DNA of 64,000 bases from positions 3,370,258 to 3,434,257 of the forward strand of contig NZ_JACMIA010000001.1 of NCBI RefSeq assembly GCF_014252955.1, in the 5' to 3' direction. Below the pieces are notes generated by a model. It was not told the DNA's origin, searched no databases, and saw only the letters and a list, made by a program, of their open reading frames with translations. Below, one piece after another: positions 16,778 through 24,764 of the stretch. Positions within the stretch are counted from its first letter, which is position 1. Every line of letters starts with the position of its first letter. The translations under genes were made by a program, and so were the position numbers. The stretch comes from Stappia sp. 28M-7 (GTDB taxonomy: Bacteria > Pseudomonadota > Alphaproteobacteria > Rhizobiales > Stappiaceae).

Positions 16778-18076
16778 GTGGCAAGACGCCCGCTCGTCGG
16801 ACAAGGATCCAATTCCGTTCAACTACGCCGGTACAACGAGCGCATCGTGCTCCAGGTGCTGCGCCGCGTAGGCGAGGCCTCCAAGGCCGATCTTGCACGC
16901 CTTGCCCAGCTCACCAACGCGGCCATCGGCGGCATTATCCAGGACCTGACGGCCAGCGGCCTCATCGAAACGCTCGGCAAGCGGCACGACGGCGGTCGCG
17001 GCCAACCGGCAACCATGCTGCGCCTGTCCGCGACCGGTGCCTACGGTTTCGGCGTGCGCATCGACCGCACCTCCATCGAGACGGTGCTGGCCGACTTTTC
17101 GGGGCGCATCATCGGGCGCCAGTCGCATGACCGGTTCCTGCCCGAGCCCGAGCGCGTCGTCGAGATCGTCGCCCGCGACATTGCCATGCTGCTGCGGCTG
17201 ATCTCGCCGCAGGAGCATTCCCGCATCGCCGGCGTCGGCGTCGCCATGCCGTTCAACCTCGGCTCCTGGCTGCACGAGCTTGGCCTGCCCACGGCGAACT
17301 TCCACCTTTGGGACGACATCGACTTCAAGCAGATGCTCGAAGAAGCGGTCGACTTCCCGGTCTTTTCAGAAAACGACGGCACCGCTGCTGCCATTGCCGA
17401 ACTCTTCTCCGGCGCCGGCCGTTATGCCGACGACTTTCTCTACCTGTTCCTTGGCCCCGCCATCGGCGGCGGCGTCGTCTATGGCGGCGATTGCGTGAAG
17501 GGCGTCCAGGGCAATGCGGGCGATGTCGCAATGATCCCGGTGCCGCGCAGCCGGCTTGCCTCCGCCCCTGCCCCGCGCGGGGAGATGGATATCCTGCTGA
17601 CCCGCGCCTCGCTTTCCGCCCTCAAGCGGCACCTTGCCCATCACGGCATCGTCGCCGAGACGCGGGACGACCTGGAGCGCGCGGCGGAAAGCGGTCATCC
17701 TGCGGTCGAGGAATGGCTGGCGGATTGTGTGGCCGCCCTGACCCCGGCGATCTGGTCGGCGATCTCCCTGATCGATGTGCCGCTGGTGGTGATCGACTTC
17801 GACATCGACGGCGGCCTGCCACAGCGCCTGATCGACGATCTGGCCCATGCGCTGACCTTGGCCGCGCCGCAATCGCGCGTGCCGCCGCGCCTGCGCCGCG
17901 GCTCGTTCGGCCAGGATGCGGGCGCCGCCGGAGCCGCCAACCTGCCGATCTTCTTCCACTATTCGCCCCGCACCGCGATTCCGAGCGCGAACGAGGGCAA
18001 ACGAGGTGCTGCCGATGCTGCTGCGCGCCAGGCGCGCATGGACGTCGAGCCCGCACAGGACGGCCGCCCGGCATGA
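16778..18076 (+). CDS. frcR: ROK-family transcriptional regulator of the fructose locus (FrcR-like)
   Basis: The 432-residue product combines an N-terminal MarR-like winged helix (about 20-75, SKADLARLAQLTNAAIGGIIQDL) with a ROK sugar-binding domain. The latter shows the GVGVAMPFNLG and ENDGTAAAIAELFSG motifs and a GPAIGGGVVYGG loop. It starts with GTG, supported by GGGAGG seven bases upstream. It directly precedes frcBCA in the same direction, the arrangement known from rhizobial fructose loci, so it probably represses the transporter until fructose or a phosphorylated derivative binds. The C-terminus after residue 400 is Ala/Arg-rich and not conserved. The function is assigned mainly by context. 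Confidence 0.82.
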   Translation: MARRPLVGQGSNSVQLRRYNERIVLQVLRRVGEASKADLARLAQLTNAAIGGIIQDLTASGLIETLGKRHDGGRGQPATMLRLSATGAYGFGVRIDRTSIETVLADFSGRIIGRQSHDRFLPEPERVVEIVARDIAMLLRLISPQEHSRIAGVGVAMPFNLGSWLHELGLPTANFHLWDDIDFKQMLEEAVDFPVFSENDGTAAAIAELFSGAGRYADDFLYLFLGPAIGGGVVYGGDCVKGVQGNAGDVAMIPVPRSRLASAPAPRGEMDILLTRASLSALKRHLAHHGIVAETRDDLERAAESGHPAVEEWLADCVAALTPAIWSAISLIDVPLVVIDFDIDGGLPQRLIDDLAHALTLAAPQSRVPPRLRRGSFGQDAGAAGAANLPIFFHYSPRTAIPSANEGKRGAADAAARQARMDVEPAQDGRPA

Positions 18077-18090
18077 GGAGCCGGACGGCC

Positions 18091-18105
18091 TGCGATCCGA
18101 TCGCA
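18091..18105. promoter_or_regulatory. TGCGATC-C-GATCGCA palindrome between frcR and frcB
   Basis: This is a perfect 15-bp palindrome with a one-base centre, 14 bases after the frcR stop and 23 before the frcB ATG. It could be an operator for an internal promoter or a short hairpin in the mRNA; no T-run follows. Confidence 0.35.
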
Positions 18106-18127
18106 AGCCAACTGGGAGGAACTGACA

Positions 18128-19144
18128 ATGCTTAGGAAACTGATGCTCGCCGGCACCGTGCTCGGCATGGCAGCGGCCACGCCGGCGCTGGGCGCCGACA
18201 TTTCCGCCTGCCTCGTCACCAAGACCGACACCAACCCCTTCTTCGTGAAGATGAAGGAAGGCGCCACCGCCAAGGCGGCCGAGCTCGGCATCGAGCTGAA
18301 ATCCTATGCCGGCAAGATCGACGGCGATCATGAAAGCCAGGTCGCGGCCATCGAGACCTGCATCGCCGATGGCGCCAAGGGCATTCTCATCACCGCCTCC
18401 GACACCAAGGCCATCGTCGACAGCGTCAAGCAGGCCCGCGATGCCGGCATCCTGGTGATCGCGCTCGACACCCCGCTGGAGCCGATCGACGCGGCCGACG
18501 CCACCTTCGCCACCGACAATTTCAAGGCCGGTGAGCTGATCGGCCAGTGGGCCCGCGCCACGCTCGGCGATGCGGCGGCCGATGCCAAGATCGCCATGCT
18601 CGACCTTGCCGTTAGCCAGCCCTCCGTCGGCGTGCTGCGCGACCAGGGCTTCCTGACCGGCTTCGGCATCGACGTGAAGGATCCGAACCGCTGGGGCGAC
18701 GAGGACGACCCGCGCATCGTCGGCAACGACGTGACCGCCGGCAACGAGGAAGGCGGCCGCACAGCCATGGAGAACCTGTTGACCAAGGATCCGATGGTCA
18801 ACGTGGTCTACACGATCAACGAACCCGCCGCCGCCGGCGCCTACGAGGCCCTGAAGGCGGTCGGCCGCGAGAACGATGTGCTGATCGTTTCCGTCGACGG
18901 CGGCTGCCCGGGCGTGAAGAACGTCACCGAGGGCGTCATCGGTGCCACCTCGCAGCAGTATCCGCTGCTGATGGCCTCGCTCGGTATCGAGGCGATCAAG
19001 GCCTTCGCCGACACCGGCGCCAAGCCGGAGCCGACACCGGGCAAGTCCTTCTTCGACACCGGCGTTGCGCTGGTGACCGACAAGCCGGCGGAGGGCGTTC
19101 CCTCCATCGACACCAAGGAAGGCATGGACAAGTGCTGGGGTTAA
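18128..19144 (+). CDS. frcB: Fructose ABC transporter, periplasmic binding protein
   Basis: The 338-residue protein is a class-B sugar-binding protein (ribose-binding fold). A Sec signal peptide spans residues 1-22 and ends ALGA before [16 protein letters not shown]. The [28 protein letters not shown] region and the [16 protein letters not shown] stretch are typical of this family. It captures sugar, most likely fructose, for FrcC/FrcA. GGGAGG precedes the ATG. It is first in the frc transporter genes and is separated from frcC by two strong hairpins, which suggests it is made in excess. The fructose call rests on its similarity in arrangement and motifs to rhizobial FrcB; ribose or mannose remain possible. 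Confidence 0.87.
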   Translation: MLRKLMLAGTVLGMAAATPALGADISACLVTKTDTNPFFVKMKEGATAKAAELGIELKSYAGKIDGDHESQVAAIETCIADGAKGILITASDTKAIVDSVKQARDAGILVIALDTPLEPIDAADATFATDNFKAGELIGQWARATLGDAAADAKIAMLDLAVSQPSVGVLRDQGFLTGFGIDVKDPNRWGDEDDPRIVGNDVTAGNEEGGRTAMENLLTKDPMVNVVYTINEPAAAGAYEALKAVGRENDVLIVSVDGGCPGVKNVTEGVIGATSQQYPLLMASLGIEAIKAFADTGAKPEPTPGKSFFDTGVALVTDKPAEGVPSIDTKEGMDKCWG

Positions 19145-19170
19145 GCCCCCGATAGCATGGGACGGACGCT

Positions 19171-19227
19171 CCGCGCGGGAAGGCGAGCCCCTCCCGCGCG
19201 GGCCATCCGCCGGCAGCCTCTGCCGGC
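19171..19227 (+). repeat. Two tandem hairpins between frcB and frcC
   Basis: CCGCGCGGGA/TCCCGCGCGG (10-bp stem, 19171-19201) and GCCGGCAG/CTGCCGGC (8-bp stem, 19209-19227) follow one another. Neither has a T-run, so full termination is unlikely. They are well placed to protect the 3' end of frcB mRNA and raise binding protein over permease. Confidence 0.6.
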
Positions 19228-19277
19228 ACGACAGTCCGCAAACCACAGTCCAGGCACCGTTCCGGGGAGGAGACCCA

Positions 19278-20354
19278 ATGAGCGACGCGCAGACATCCGC
19301 AAAACACGACTTCGAGAAGGGACTTGCCGGAAGTTCGACAGACGTTGCCGCCTTCGAGCGCCCCGAACGCCCGCTCATCGACCGGATCCAGCACCGGTTG
19401 CACGCCCGCCCCGAGTTCGTTCCGCTGATCGTCCTGGTGCTCTCGCTGGCGGTGTTCGGCATCCTGCTCGGTTCGAAGTTCTTCTCGCCCTTCGCCCTGA
19501 CGCTCATTCTTCAGCAGGTGGCCATCGTCGGTATTGTTGGCTGTGCCCAGTCGCTGGTGATCCTGACCGCCGGCATCGACCTGTCGGTCGGCGCGATCAT
19601 GGTCCTGTCCTCCGTGGTGATGGGCCAGTTCACCTTCCGCTACGGGCTGCCGCCCGAGATCGCGGTGCTGTGCGGCCTTGCCTGCGGCACCTTCTGCGGC
19701 TTCATCAACGGCGCGCTGGTCGCCTGGATGCGCCTGCCGCCCTTCATCGTCACGCTCGGCATGTGGCAGATCGTGCTGGCGGCGAATTTCCTCTACTCGG
19801 CCAACGAGACGATCCGCAGCCAGGACATCGAGGCGCAGGCCCCGATCCTCCAGTTCTTCGGCGAGAAGTTCAACATCGGCGGCGCCGTCTTCACCTATGG
19901 CGTCATCGCCATGTTCCTGCTGGTCCTGGTACTGAACTACGTGCTGAACCACACGGCCTGGGGACGCCACGTCTATGCCATCGGCGACGATCCGGACGCG
20001 GCGGAGCTTGCCGGCGTGCGCGTCGCCCGCATGCGCATCTCGGTCTACACGCTGGCCGGCCTCATCTGCGCCATCGGCGGCTGGGCGATGATCGGCCGTC
20101 TCGGCTCCGTCTCGCCGACGACCGGCCAATTCACCAACATCGAATCCATCACCGCCGTGGTGATCGGCGGCATCTCGCTCTTCGGCGGGCGCGGCTCGAT
20201 CCTCGGCATGCTGTTCGGTGCGCTCATCGTCGGCGTGTTCTCCCTCGGTCTGCGCCTCATCGGCACCGATCCGCAATGGACTTACCTGCTGATCGGCATG
20301 CTGATCATCGGCGCCGTCGCCATCGACCAGTGGATCAGAAAGGTTGCAGCATGA
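19278..20354 (+). CDS. frcC: Fructose ABC transporter, permease
   Basis: This 358-residue inner-membrane protein has eight to ten hydrophobic segments of the RbsC/AraH type. A cytoplasmic N-terminal arm of about 45 residues precedes the first helix. Diagnostic pieces are LVILTAGIDLSVGAIMVL, the coupling-loop sequence WGRHVYAIGDDPDAAELAGVRV, and ITAVVIGGISLFGGRGSILG. GGGGAGG lies just before the ATG. Its stop overlaps the frcA start in an ATGA, so the two are coupled. It forms the membrane channel for sugar delivered by FrcB. Confidence 0.9.
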   Translation: MSDAQTSAKHDFEKGLAGSSTDVAAFERPERPLIDRIQHRLHARPEFVPLIVLVLSLAVFGILLGSKFFSPFALTLILQQVAIVGIVGCAQSLVILTAGIDLSVGAIMVLSSVVMGQFTFRYGLPPEIAVLCGLACGTFCGFINGALVAWMRLPPFIVTLGMWQIVLAANFLYSANETIRSQDIEAQAPILQFFGEKFNIGGAVFTYGVIAMFLLVLVLNYVLNHTAWGRHVYAIGDDPDAAELAGVRVARMRISVYTLAGLICAIGGWAMIGRLGSVSPTTGQFTNIESITAVVIGGISLFGGRGSILGMLFGALIVGVFSLGLRLIGTDPQWTYLLIGMLIIGAVAIDQWIRKVAA

Positions 20355-21130
20355 CCCGCGAACCGATCCTCACCGCCCGCGGCCTCGTCAAGCGCTACGG
20401 CCGTGTCGTCGCCCTCGACCGGGCCGACTTCGACCTCTATCCCGGCGAGATCCTCGCCGTGATCGGCGACAACGGTGCCGGCAAATCGACGCTCATCAAG
20501 GCGATCTCCGGCGCCGTCGTACCGGACGAGGGCGAGATCCGTCTGGAGGGCAAGCCGGTCAATTTCTCCTCGCCGATGCGGGCACGCGAGGCCGGCATCG
20601 AGACCGTCTACCAGAACCTTGCCCTGTCGCCGGCTCTGTCCATCGCCGACAATCTGTTCATGGGTCGCGAGCTGCGCAGCCCCGGATGGATGGGCAAGTA
20701 CCTGCGCAAGCTCGACCGCAAGGCGATGGAGAAGATCGCCCGCGAGAAACTCTCCGAGCTCGGGCTGATGACCATCCAGAACATCAACCAGGCGGTGGAG
20801 ACGCTGTCCGGCGGCCAGCGCCAGGGCGTTGCCGTGGCGCGGGCTGCCGCCTTCGGTTCCAAGGTCGTGATCATGGACGAGCCCACCGCCGCCCTCGGCG
20901 TCAAGGAAAGCCGCAAGGTCCTCGACCTGATCCGCGACGTGAAGGCGCGCGGCCTGCCCATCGTGCTGATTTCCCACAACATGCCGCATGTGTTCGAGGT
21001 TGCCGACCGCATCCATATTCATCGCCTCGGGCGTCGTGCCTGTGTCATAAGGCCGGACGATTTCTCCATGTCCGACGCCGTCGCAATCATGACCGGCGCG
21101 ATGGAACCGCCGCAGGCAGCGGCGGCCTGA
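20351..21130 (+). CDS. frcA: Fructose ABC transporter, ATP-binding protein
   Basis: This 259-residue single-domain ATPase powers the FrcBCA importer. Walker A is GDNGAGKST near residue 37, the Q-loop is in ETVYQNLALSP, the signature reads LSGGQRQGVAVARA, and Walker B is KVVIMDEPTAALG with the switch histidine in LISHNMP. Most ribose- and xylose-type importers have a tandem double-ABC protein of about 500 residues; a single domain, as here, is the FrcA-type arrangement and supports the fructose call. It overlaps frcC by four bases, and the next gene begins 20 bases later. Confidence 0.9.
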   Translation: MTREPILTARGLVKRYGRVVALDRADFDLYPGEILAVIGDNGAGKSTLIKAISGAVVPDEGEIRLEGKPVNFSSPMRAREAGIETVYQNLALSPALSIADNLFMGRELRSPGWMGKYLRKLDRKAMEKIAREKLSELGLMTIQNINQAVETLSGGQRQGVAVARAAAFGSKVVIMDEPTAALGVKESRKVLDLIRDVKARGLPIVLISHNMPHVFEVADRIHIHRLGRRACVIRPDDFSMSDAVAIMTGAMEPPQAAAA

Positions 21131-21150
21131 GAGTGCGGAGACGTTTGCCG

Positions 21151-22155
21151 ATGCGACTGCTGCTGATTGCCGCCCTGCTCGCCCTGCCCTTTGCCTTGCC
21201 ACCTGTGGGAACACGGGCGGCCGAGATCGAGGCTCCCGGACCGGAGGGAGCGCTGCGCGGCACGCTGGCCGGCCCTGTCGGAACGGACGCGCCGGTGGTG
21301 CTGATGATCCCCGGCTCCGGCACCAGCGACCGCGACGGCAACCAGCTTCCCCACATCCGGGCCGCAACCCTGCGCCTGCTGGCGGAAGGACTGGGCGCGC
21401 GCGGCATCGTCACTGCACGCGTCGACAAGCGCGGCCTCAGCGGCAGCAGCGAGGCCGCAAGCGACCCCGAGGCTGTGACCCTTGCCGACTACGCCGACGA
21501 TGCCCGCGCGTGGATCAAGGTCCTGCGCGAGAAAACCGGGGTCTCCTGCGTCTGGATCCTCGGCCACAGCGAGGGCGGACTTGTCGCGCTCAAGGCCGCG
21601 ACCGTCGATGCGGACGGGATCTGCGGGCTGCTGCTCGCGGCAGCGCCCGGCCGCCCGCTTGGCGTGCTGCTGCGCGAGCAATTCCAACAAGGCCTGCCGG
21701 AAGACAATCCCCTTCGCCAGCCGACGCTGGATGCGCTCGAGACCATCCTTGTGAAACTGGAGGCAGGGCAGCCGGCCGACGTTTCGGGGGTCAATCCGCA
21801 ACTGGCAGCGATTTTCCGTCCCTCCGTTCAGCCATTTCTGATCGATCTGCTGGCCCACCATCCGGCGAAAATGATCGCGCAAGTTACGCTTCCCGTGCTG
21901 ATCCTCCAGGGCACCCGTGACCTGCAGGTCACGATGAACGACGCCGAAGTGCTCGCGGCCGCCTGCCCCGACGCGCGGCTCGTGCGCCTTGAGGGCGTCA
22001 ACCACATGTTCAAGCCGGCGCCCGCCGAGCGAGAGGGCAACCTCGCCGCCTATGCGGATCCCGACCTTCCGCTTGCAGACGGCGTCGTCGCGGCCGTCGC
22101 CGAGACGGTGCTGGATGGCACCGACCCGACATCCCCAAGGAGCCCCGTTCAATGA
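21151..22155 (+). CDS. Exported alpha/beta hydrolase in the fructose operon
   Basis: The 334-residue protein has a Sec-type signal peptide (residues 1-23, ending TRAAE) and an alpha/beta-hydrolase fold. The oxyanion region is LMIPGSGTSDRDG, the nucleophile elbow is GHSEGG, and the acid and histidine are in LQGTRDLQV and EGVNHMF. It resembles YfhR/BAAT-type secreted esterases. It sits between frcA and frcK, and its stop overlaps the frcK ATG by four bases, so it belongs to the operon. A plausible role is removing acyl groups from sugar esters in the periplasm before uptake, but no substrate can be read from the sequence. This gene is not part of the frc locus as I know it from rhizobia. Confidence 0.82.
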   Translation: MRLLLIAALLALPFALPPVGTRAAEIEAPGPEGALRGTLAGPVGTDAPVVLMIPGSGTSDRDGNQLPHIRAATLRLLAEGLGARGIVTARVDKRGLSGSSEAASDPEAVTLADYADDARAWIKVLREKTGVSCVWILGHSEGGLVALKAATVDADGICGLLLAAAPGRPLGVLLREQFQQGLPEDNPLRQPTLDALETILVKLEAGQPADVSGVNPQLAAIFRPSVQPFLIDLLAHHPAKMIAQVTLPVLILQGTRDLQVTMNDAEVLAAACPDARLVRLEGVNHMFKPAPAEREGNLAAYADPDLPLADGVVAAVAETVLDGTDPTSPRSPVQ

Positions 22156-23081
22156 TTCTCGTCTGCGGCGAAGCGCTGTTCGACCTCTTTGCCGAGGACG
22201 GCGACGGAGGACAGCTGACCCTCGATGCCCGTATCGGCGGCTCGCCCTTCAACGTCGCCGTGGGTCTTGCCCGGCTTGAGGTTCCGGTCGCGTATTTCGG
22301 CGGCCTGTCGCGCGATTTCTTCGGTCGTCGCCTCAAGTCCGCACTGGAAACAGAAGGCGTCGACACCAGCCTCGTCGTCGACAGCGACGCGCTGACCACC
22401 CTCAGCGTCGTCGGCCTCGATGCCTCGGGAAGCCCGGCCTATTCGTTCTACGGGGAAGGCGCGGCCGACCGGCTGGTCTCGCCCGACCAACTCCCTGCCC
22501 TCCCCGACAGCGTCGACACGATCCATCTCGGCTCGTTCTCGGCTCTGGTATCCCCGATCGGCGAAAGCCTGCTGCAGCTCGTGCGCCGCGAGCATAGCAA
22601 ACGCCTCATCGCCTACGATCCGAACATCCGCCCGACGGTTGTTGCGGATCTTGCAGCCTGGCGTGGCCGGCTCGACGAGCTCCTGCCCCATGTGGATGTG
22701 CTCAAGATCAGCTCCGAGGATGCCGAGACGCTGTTTCCGGGCGCCGAGCCGGCAGAGCTCGCGCGCGGCTGGCTCGCCCGCGGCCCCTCCCTCGTCGTGG
22801 TAACGCGCGGCCGCGAGGGGGCAAGCGCGTTCACCGCGACCGCAACCGCAAGCGTCCCCGGACGCACGGTTGCTGTCGTCGACACGGTGGGCGCCGGCGA
22901 CACGTTCCAGGCGGCGCTGCTGACCCGCCTCGGAGAGATCGCCGCACGCACCCGCAGCGCGATTTCCGCTCTCGGGGAAGACACGCTCGCCGATCTGCTC
23001 GACTATGCGGGCAAAGCCTCTGCCATCACCTGTACCCGGCGCGGAGCGGACCTCCCCCGCCGCGCCGAACTTCTCGCCTGA
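22152..23081 (+). CDS. frcK: Fructokinase (PfkB/ribokinase family)
   Basis: The 309-residue kinase should phosphorylate fructose at C6. It starts MILVCGEALFDLF, has the GGSPFNVAVGLARL substrate motif near residue 29, and ends with the catalytic anion-hole motif DTVGAGDTFQAAL, whose Asp is the base. The order frcBCA-K matches the rhizobial fructose locus. Its ATG overlaps the stop of the hydrolase gene, and zwf follows 30 bases on. The product, fructose-6-phosphate, can be turned by the nearby pgi into the substrate of zwf. A kinase for another ketose or for 2-keto-3-deoxygluconate is less likely given context. Confidence 0.87.
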   Translation: MILVCGEALFDLFAEDGDGGQLTLDARIGGSPFNVAVGLARLEVPVAYFGGLSRDFFGRRLKSALETEGVDTSLVVDSDALTTLSVVGLDASGSPAYSFYGEGAADRLVSPDQLPALPDSVDTIHLGSFSALVSPIGESLLQLVRREHSKRLIAYDPNIRPTVVADLAAWRGRLDELLPHVDVLKISSEDAETLFPGAEPAELARGWLARGPSLVVVTRGREGASAFTATATASVPGRTVAVVDTVGAGDTFQAALLTRLGEIAARTRSAISALGEDTLADLLDYAGKASAITCTRRGADLPRRAELLA

Positions 23082-23111
23082 CGGCGACACCGCAAGATTG
23101 AAAGGACCGCC

Positions 23112-24584
23112 ATGGCCGTGCGCGTCATCGAAGTCGCCCCGTTCGACCTGATTGTCTTCGGAGCTACCGGCGATCTGGCCCACCGGAAGCTCCTGCCCGC
23201 CCTTTATCACCGCGATCTCGACGGACAGCTCCCGCTGGATGCACGCATCCTCGCCTGTTCGCGGCGCGACATGTCGGACGCCGAGTATCGCGAGTTCGCC
23301 CGCCAGGCGATCAGCGAGCATGTCTCGGACATCGAGGACGAGGCGCTCTCCCGCTTTCTCGACCGCCTGTCCTATGTCGCGGTCGACGCGGCCGGAGAGC
23401 GGGGCTGGCCGGAGCTCGCCGCGGCCCTCTCGGGCCGCGAGGACGTCGTGCGCGCCTTTTATCTCGCCGTCTCGCCGGATTTCTTCGGCCAGATCTGCGA
23501 GCGCATCGGCACTCACGGCCTGACCACGGAGCTTGCCCGCGTCGTCATCGAGAAGCCCATCGGCAAGGACGGCGATTCCGCGCGCAAGGTGAACGCTGCC
23601 ATCGGCGCGGTGTTCCGTGAGGACCAGATCTTCCGCATCGACCACTATCTCGGCAAGGAGACGGTGCAGAACCTGATGGCCCTGCGCTTCGCAAACGCGC
23701 TGTTCGAGCCGCTCTGGAACGCGGCCCATATCGACCATGTGCAGATCACCGTGGCCGAGGCGCTCGGCGTCGAGGGCCGCGCCGGCTACTACGACACCGC
23801 CGGCGCGATGCGCGACATGGTGCAGAACCACATCCTCCAGCTGTTGTGCCTGGTCGCCATGGAGCCGCCCGAGTCGATGGACGCGGATTCGGTGCGCGAC
23901 GAAAAGCTGAAGGTGCTCAAGGCGCTGAAGCCGATGGACGCCGATCTTGCCTCCCGCGCCACGGTACGCGGCCAGTACCGCGCCGGCGCCTCCGCCGGTG
24001 GTGCGGTGCCGGGATATCTGGAAGAGCTCGACAATCCCGCGTCCCAGACCGAGACCTTCGTCGCGGTGAAGGCGGAGATCGCCAACTGGCGCTGGGCGAA
24101 CGTGCCCTTCTACCTGCGCACCGGCAAGCGTCTTGCCGCCCGCGTTTCGGAAATCGTCGTCCAGTTCCGCCCGATCCCGCACTCGATCTTCGGCGAGGAA
24201 GCCGGCGCGATCCCGCCGAACCGGCTGGTGATCCGCCTGCAGCCGGACGAAGGCGTGCGCATGCAGGTGATGATCAAGGACCCCGGCCCCGGCGGCATGC
24301 GCCTGCGGCAGGTGCCCCTCGACATGTCCTTCGCCAAGGCCTTCGCCGTGCGCAATCCGGACGCCTACGAGCGGCTGATCATGGACGTGATCCGCGGCAA
24401 CCAGACCCTGTTCATGCGCCGCGACGAGGTGGAAGCGGCCTGGGCCTGGGTCGATCCGATCCTTCAGGCCTGGTCGACCTTGAAGGAGCCACCGAAGGGC
24501 TACACGTCAGGGACATGGGGACCTTCTGCGGCGATCGCCCTGATCGAGCGCGACGGCCGCACCTGGTTCGAGGACCTGATCTAG
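23112..24584 (+). CDS. zwf: Glucose-6-phosphate 1-dehydrogenase
   Basis: The 490-residue enzyme oxidises glucose-6-phosphate to 6-phosphogluconolactone with NADP, the first step of the Entner-Doudoroff and oxidative pentose pathways. FGATGDLAHRKLLPAL near residue 15 is the dinucleotide fold, and RIDHYLGKE is the substrate and catalytic motif with its His and Lys. RVVIEKPIGKD is also conserved. AAAGGA precedes the ATG. It probably ends the frc transcript, since a 9-bp hairpin follows. In many relatives pgl comes next; here it does not. Confidence 0.95.
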   Translation: MAVRVIEVAPFDLIVFGATGDLAHRKLLPALYHRDLDGQLPLDARILACSRRDMSDAEYREFARQAISEHVSDIEDEALSRFLDRLSYVAVDAAGERGWPELAAALSGREDVVRAFYLAVSPDFFGQICERIGTHGLTTELARVVIEKPIGKDGDSARKVNAAIGAVFREDQIFRIDHYLGKETVQNLMALRFANALFEPLWNAAHIDHVQITVAEALGVEGRAGYYDTAGAMRDMVQNHILQLLCLVAMEPPESMDADSVRDEKLKVLKALKPMDADLASRATVRGQYRAGASAGGAVPGYLEELDNPASQTETFVAVKAEIANWRWANVPFYLRTGKRLAARVSEIVVQFRPIPHSIFGEEAGAIPPNRLVIRLQPDEGVRMQVMIKDPGPGGMRLRQVPLDMSFAKAFAVRNPDAYERLIMDVIRGNQTLFMRRDEVEAAWAWVDPILQAWSTLKEPPKGYTSGTWGPSAAIALIERDGRTWFEDLI

Positions 24585-24598
24585 ACCGATCTTGTGTG

Positions 24599-24623
24599 CC
24601 GGGATGCCGCACGTGCATCCCGG
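24599..24623 (+). terminator. Hairpin after zwf
   Basis: CCGGGATGC and GCATCCCGG form a 9-bp stem with a 7-base loop, followed only by TT. It may be a partial terminator that separates the frc-zwf and edd-eda units. Confidence 0.5.
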
Positions 24624-24652
24624 TTGAAAGGCAAATTAAATCGATTTAAACG
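24624..24652 (+). promoter_or_regulatory. Candidate edd promoter
   Basis: TTGAAA (24624-24629), 17 bases, then TAAACG (24647-24652). The -10 is only moderate. The spacer is almost filled by the 14-bp palindrome, so repression by steric block would be natural. Confidence 0.35.
24636..24649. promoter_or_regulatory. TTAAATCGATTTAA palindrome upstream of edd
   Basis: This perfect 14-bp palindrome is AT-rich against a GC-rich background, 116 bases before the edd ATG and inside the candidate promoter. A HexR-, LacI- or FrcR-type regulator is possible; the half-site resembles the one in front of frcR. Confidence 0.5.
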
Positions 24653-24764
24653 TCGTGCCGGAACAGGCCCTGCCTGCCGGTCCAACAGGATCGCCGGTCG
24701 TCCGAAGTGAGCCATCTGGATCACTCCCGCCGGACAGACCGCAACCGAAAGGACGGAAACCGCC

